Below are positions 6,416 to 7,220 of a stretch of DNA of 7,220 nucleotides, in pieces. A program made the translations under genes and the position numbers. The DNA lies in assembly GCA_025353305.1 (NCBI GenBank), contig JANXQX010000159.1, positions 1 to 7,220 on the forward strand, in the 5' to 3' direction. Source of the stretch: Holophagaceae bacterium. GTDB lineage: Bacteria; Acidobacteriota; Holophagae; Holophagales; Holophagaceae. Position 1 is the stretch's first letter. The number at the start of each line of letters is the position of its first letter. The notes beneath the pieces were generated by a model. That model was not told where the DNA came from and made no database searches. It worked only from the letters and a program-made list of their open reading frames with translations.

Positions 6416-7220
6416 AGCAGGGTTCGGGTCCCATCCAGAAGGCCTTGGCCCGCGTTTCGGAGGCGCTTGCGCCAGGGGCGCAATTGATGGTGGTGGGTGG
6501 CTGGGTGCGGGACCATCTGTTGGGCCGCGATGCCGGGGACATGGATCTCGCCACGGCGCTGATGCCTGAAGAGGTCATGCGACTCGCCAGGGCAGCCGGG
6601 CTGAAAACCGTGCCGACAGGGCTTCAGCACGGCACGGTGACGGTCCTCGCCAACGGCCATGGTTTCGAGATCACCACCTTTCGAGGCGATGGCGACTACC
6701 GCGATGGGCGGCACCCTGAATCGGTGCAGCTTGGCGTGAGCCTTCGGGAAGACCTGGCGCGCCGCGATTTCACGATCAATGCGATGGCCCTGCCCGTGGA
6801 TTTCCTGGAAGACGTGGAAATCCTGGAGCAGCTGGTCGATCCCTTTGGCGGGAAAAGCGATCTGGAACAGCGAATCATCCGGGCCGTCGGTGATCCGTTG
6901 CAACGCTTCGCCGAGGATGGCCTTCGTCCCCTGAGAGCCTGCCGCTTCGCATCGCAACTGGATTTCGACATCGAAGCAGACACGCTTTCCGCGGTTCCAA
7001 AGCGACTGGAGGTGTCGGCCAAAGTATCCGTGGAACGGGCCTTCGTGGAGCTGACGAAACTGCTTTGCGGCCTTGCCCCCAAGCGGGGGCTGCAATTGCT
7101 GGCTGATTCGGGACTTCTGGATCTTTGGACGCCTGAGTTGCGGCCCATGATCGGCTGCGCCCAGAATCGCCATCATCGTTTCCCGGTGTGGGAACACACC
7201 CTGGAGACTGTCGCCTTTGC
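6412..7220 (+). CDS. cca: Class II tRNA nucleotidyltransferase (CCA-adding / poly(A) polymerase family), 3' end cut by window
   Basis: This is the N-terminal 269 residues of a template-independent nucleotidyltransferase that builds or repairs the 3' CCA of tRNA; the window ends before its stop. Class II motifs are in order. Motif A has MVVGGWVRDHLLGRD (26-40) followed by the metal-binding pair D43-M-D45. QHGTVTV (about 71-77) and EITTFRGDGDYRDGR (85-99) follow. Motif B is EDLARRDFTINAMA (112-125). DPFGGKSDLEQRIIRAVGDP (142-161) leads to motif D EDGLRPLRACRF (about 167-178), the base-selecting segment. Near the cut, HHRFPVWEHTLE resembles the start of an HD-type domain found in many bacterial members. 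Sequence alone does not separate a full CCA-adding enzyme from a CC- or A-adding enzyme or a poly(A) polymerase, so the symbol is a family-level label. It starts at GTG, overlapping the acetyltransferase stop by 4 bp. Confidence 0.92.
   Translation, partial: MKQGSGPIQKALARVSEALAPGAQLMVVGGWVRDHLLGRDAGDMDLATALMPEEVMRLARAAGLKTVPTGLQHGTVTVLANGHGFEITTFRGDGDYRDGRHPESVQLGVSLREDLARRDFTINAMALPVDFLEDVEILEQLVDPFGGKSDLEQRIIRAVGDPLQRFAEDGLRPLRACRFASQLDFDIEADTLSAVPKRLEVSAKVSVERAFVELTKLLCGLAPKRGLQLLADSGLLDLWTPELRPMIGCAQNRHHRFPVWEHTLETVAF

Noticed and set aside
6322..7197. Minus-strand ORF of 291 codons opposite the tRNA nucleotidyltransferase
   Set aside because: The plus strand carries ordered class II nucleotidyltransferase motifs over the same region. 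The minus-strand product has none.

Overview
The window reads as chromosomal DNA of a GC-rich Gram-negative bacterium. The evidence is a periplasmic adaptor with a coiled-coil hairpin, FtsX/MacB-fold permeases with large periplasmic domains, tight gene packing, and long antisense shadow ORFs caused by GC-biased codons. Protein style (a stand-alone E1-alpha of the type seen in Acidobacteriota and Chloroflexota, split MacB-type permeases) makes an acidobacterium such as a Holophagae member possible, but this is a weak inference. No plasmid, phage or insertion-sequence genes are visible.

Positions 1-4611, all on the minus strand, hold a four-gene tripartite-efflux type operon. In transcription order these are a membrane-fusion (MacA/HlyD-type) adaptor, a LolD/MacB-type ABC ATPase, and two different MacB/FtsX-fold permeases. 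The last three genes overlap by 4 and 8 bp and are probably translationally coupled. The adaptor is separated from the ATPase by about 130 bp that contain an imperfect inverted repeat. ATPase and permeases should form an ABC exporter driven from the cytoplasm, with the adaptor linking it across the periplasm. An outer-membrane TolC-like channel is not in the window, and the substrate cannot be read from the sequence.

Positions 4735-5643 (minus strand) encode a complete E1-alpha subunit of a thiamine-diphosphate 2-oxoacid dehydrogenase. No E1-beta, E2 or E3 gene lies beside it, so its partner must be encoded elsewhere or beyond what can be seen. Positions 5644-5932 are a noncoding divergent intergenic region. 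It is a long imperfect palindrome whose 30-bp ends match at 28 of 30 positions, and it has the shape of a small non-autonomous palindromic element inserted between the two divergent genes. It is the most interesting noncoding feature here.

Positions 5933-7220 (plus strand) hold a spermidine/diamine-type (SSAT-like) GNAT acetyltransferase. It overlaps by 4 bp a GTG-started class II tRNA nucleotidyltransferase (CCA-adding / poly(A) polymerase family), which is cut by the window end within its HD-type domain. I found no convincing novel defence or biosynthetic system. The observations worth following are the two palindromic intergenic elements, the split two-permease exporter, and the orphan E1-alpha with an altered cofactor motif.
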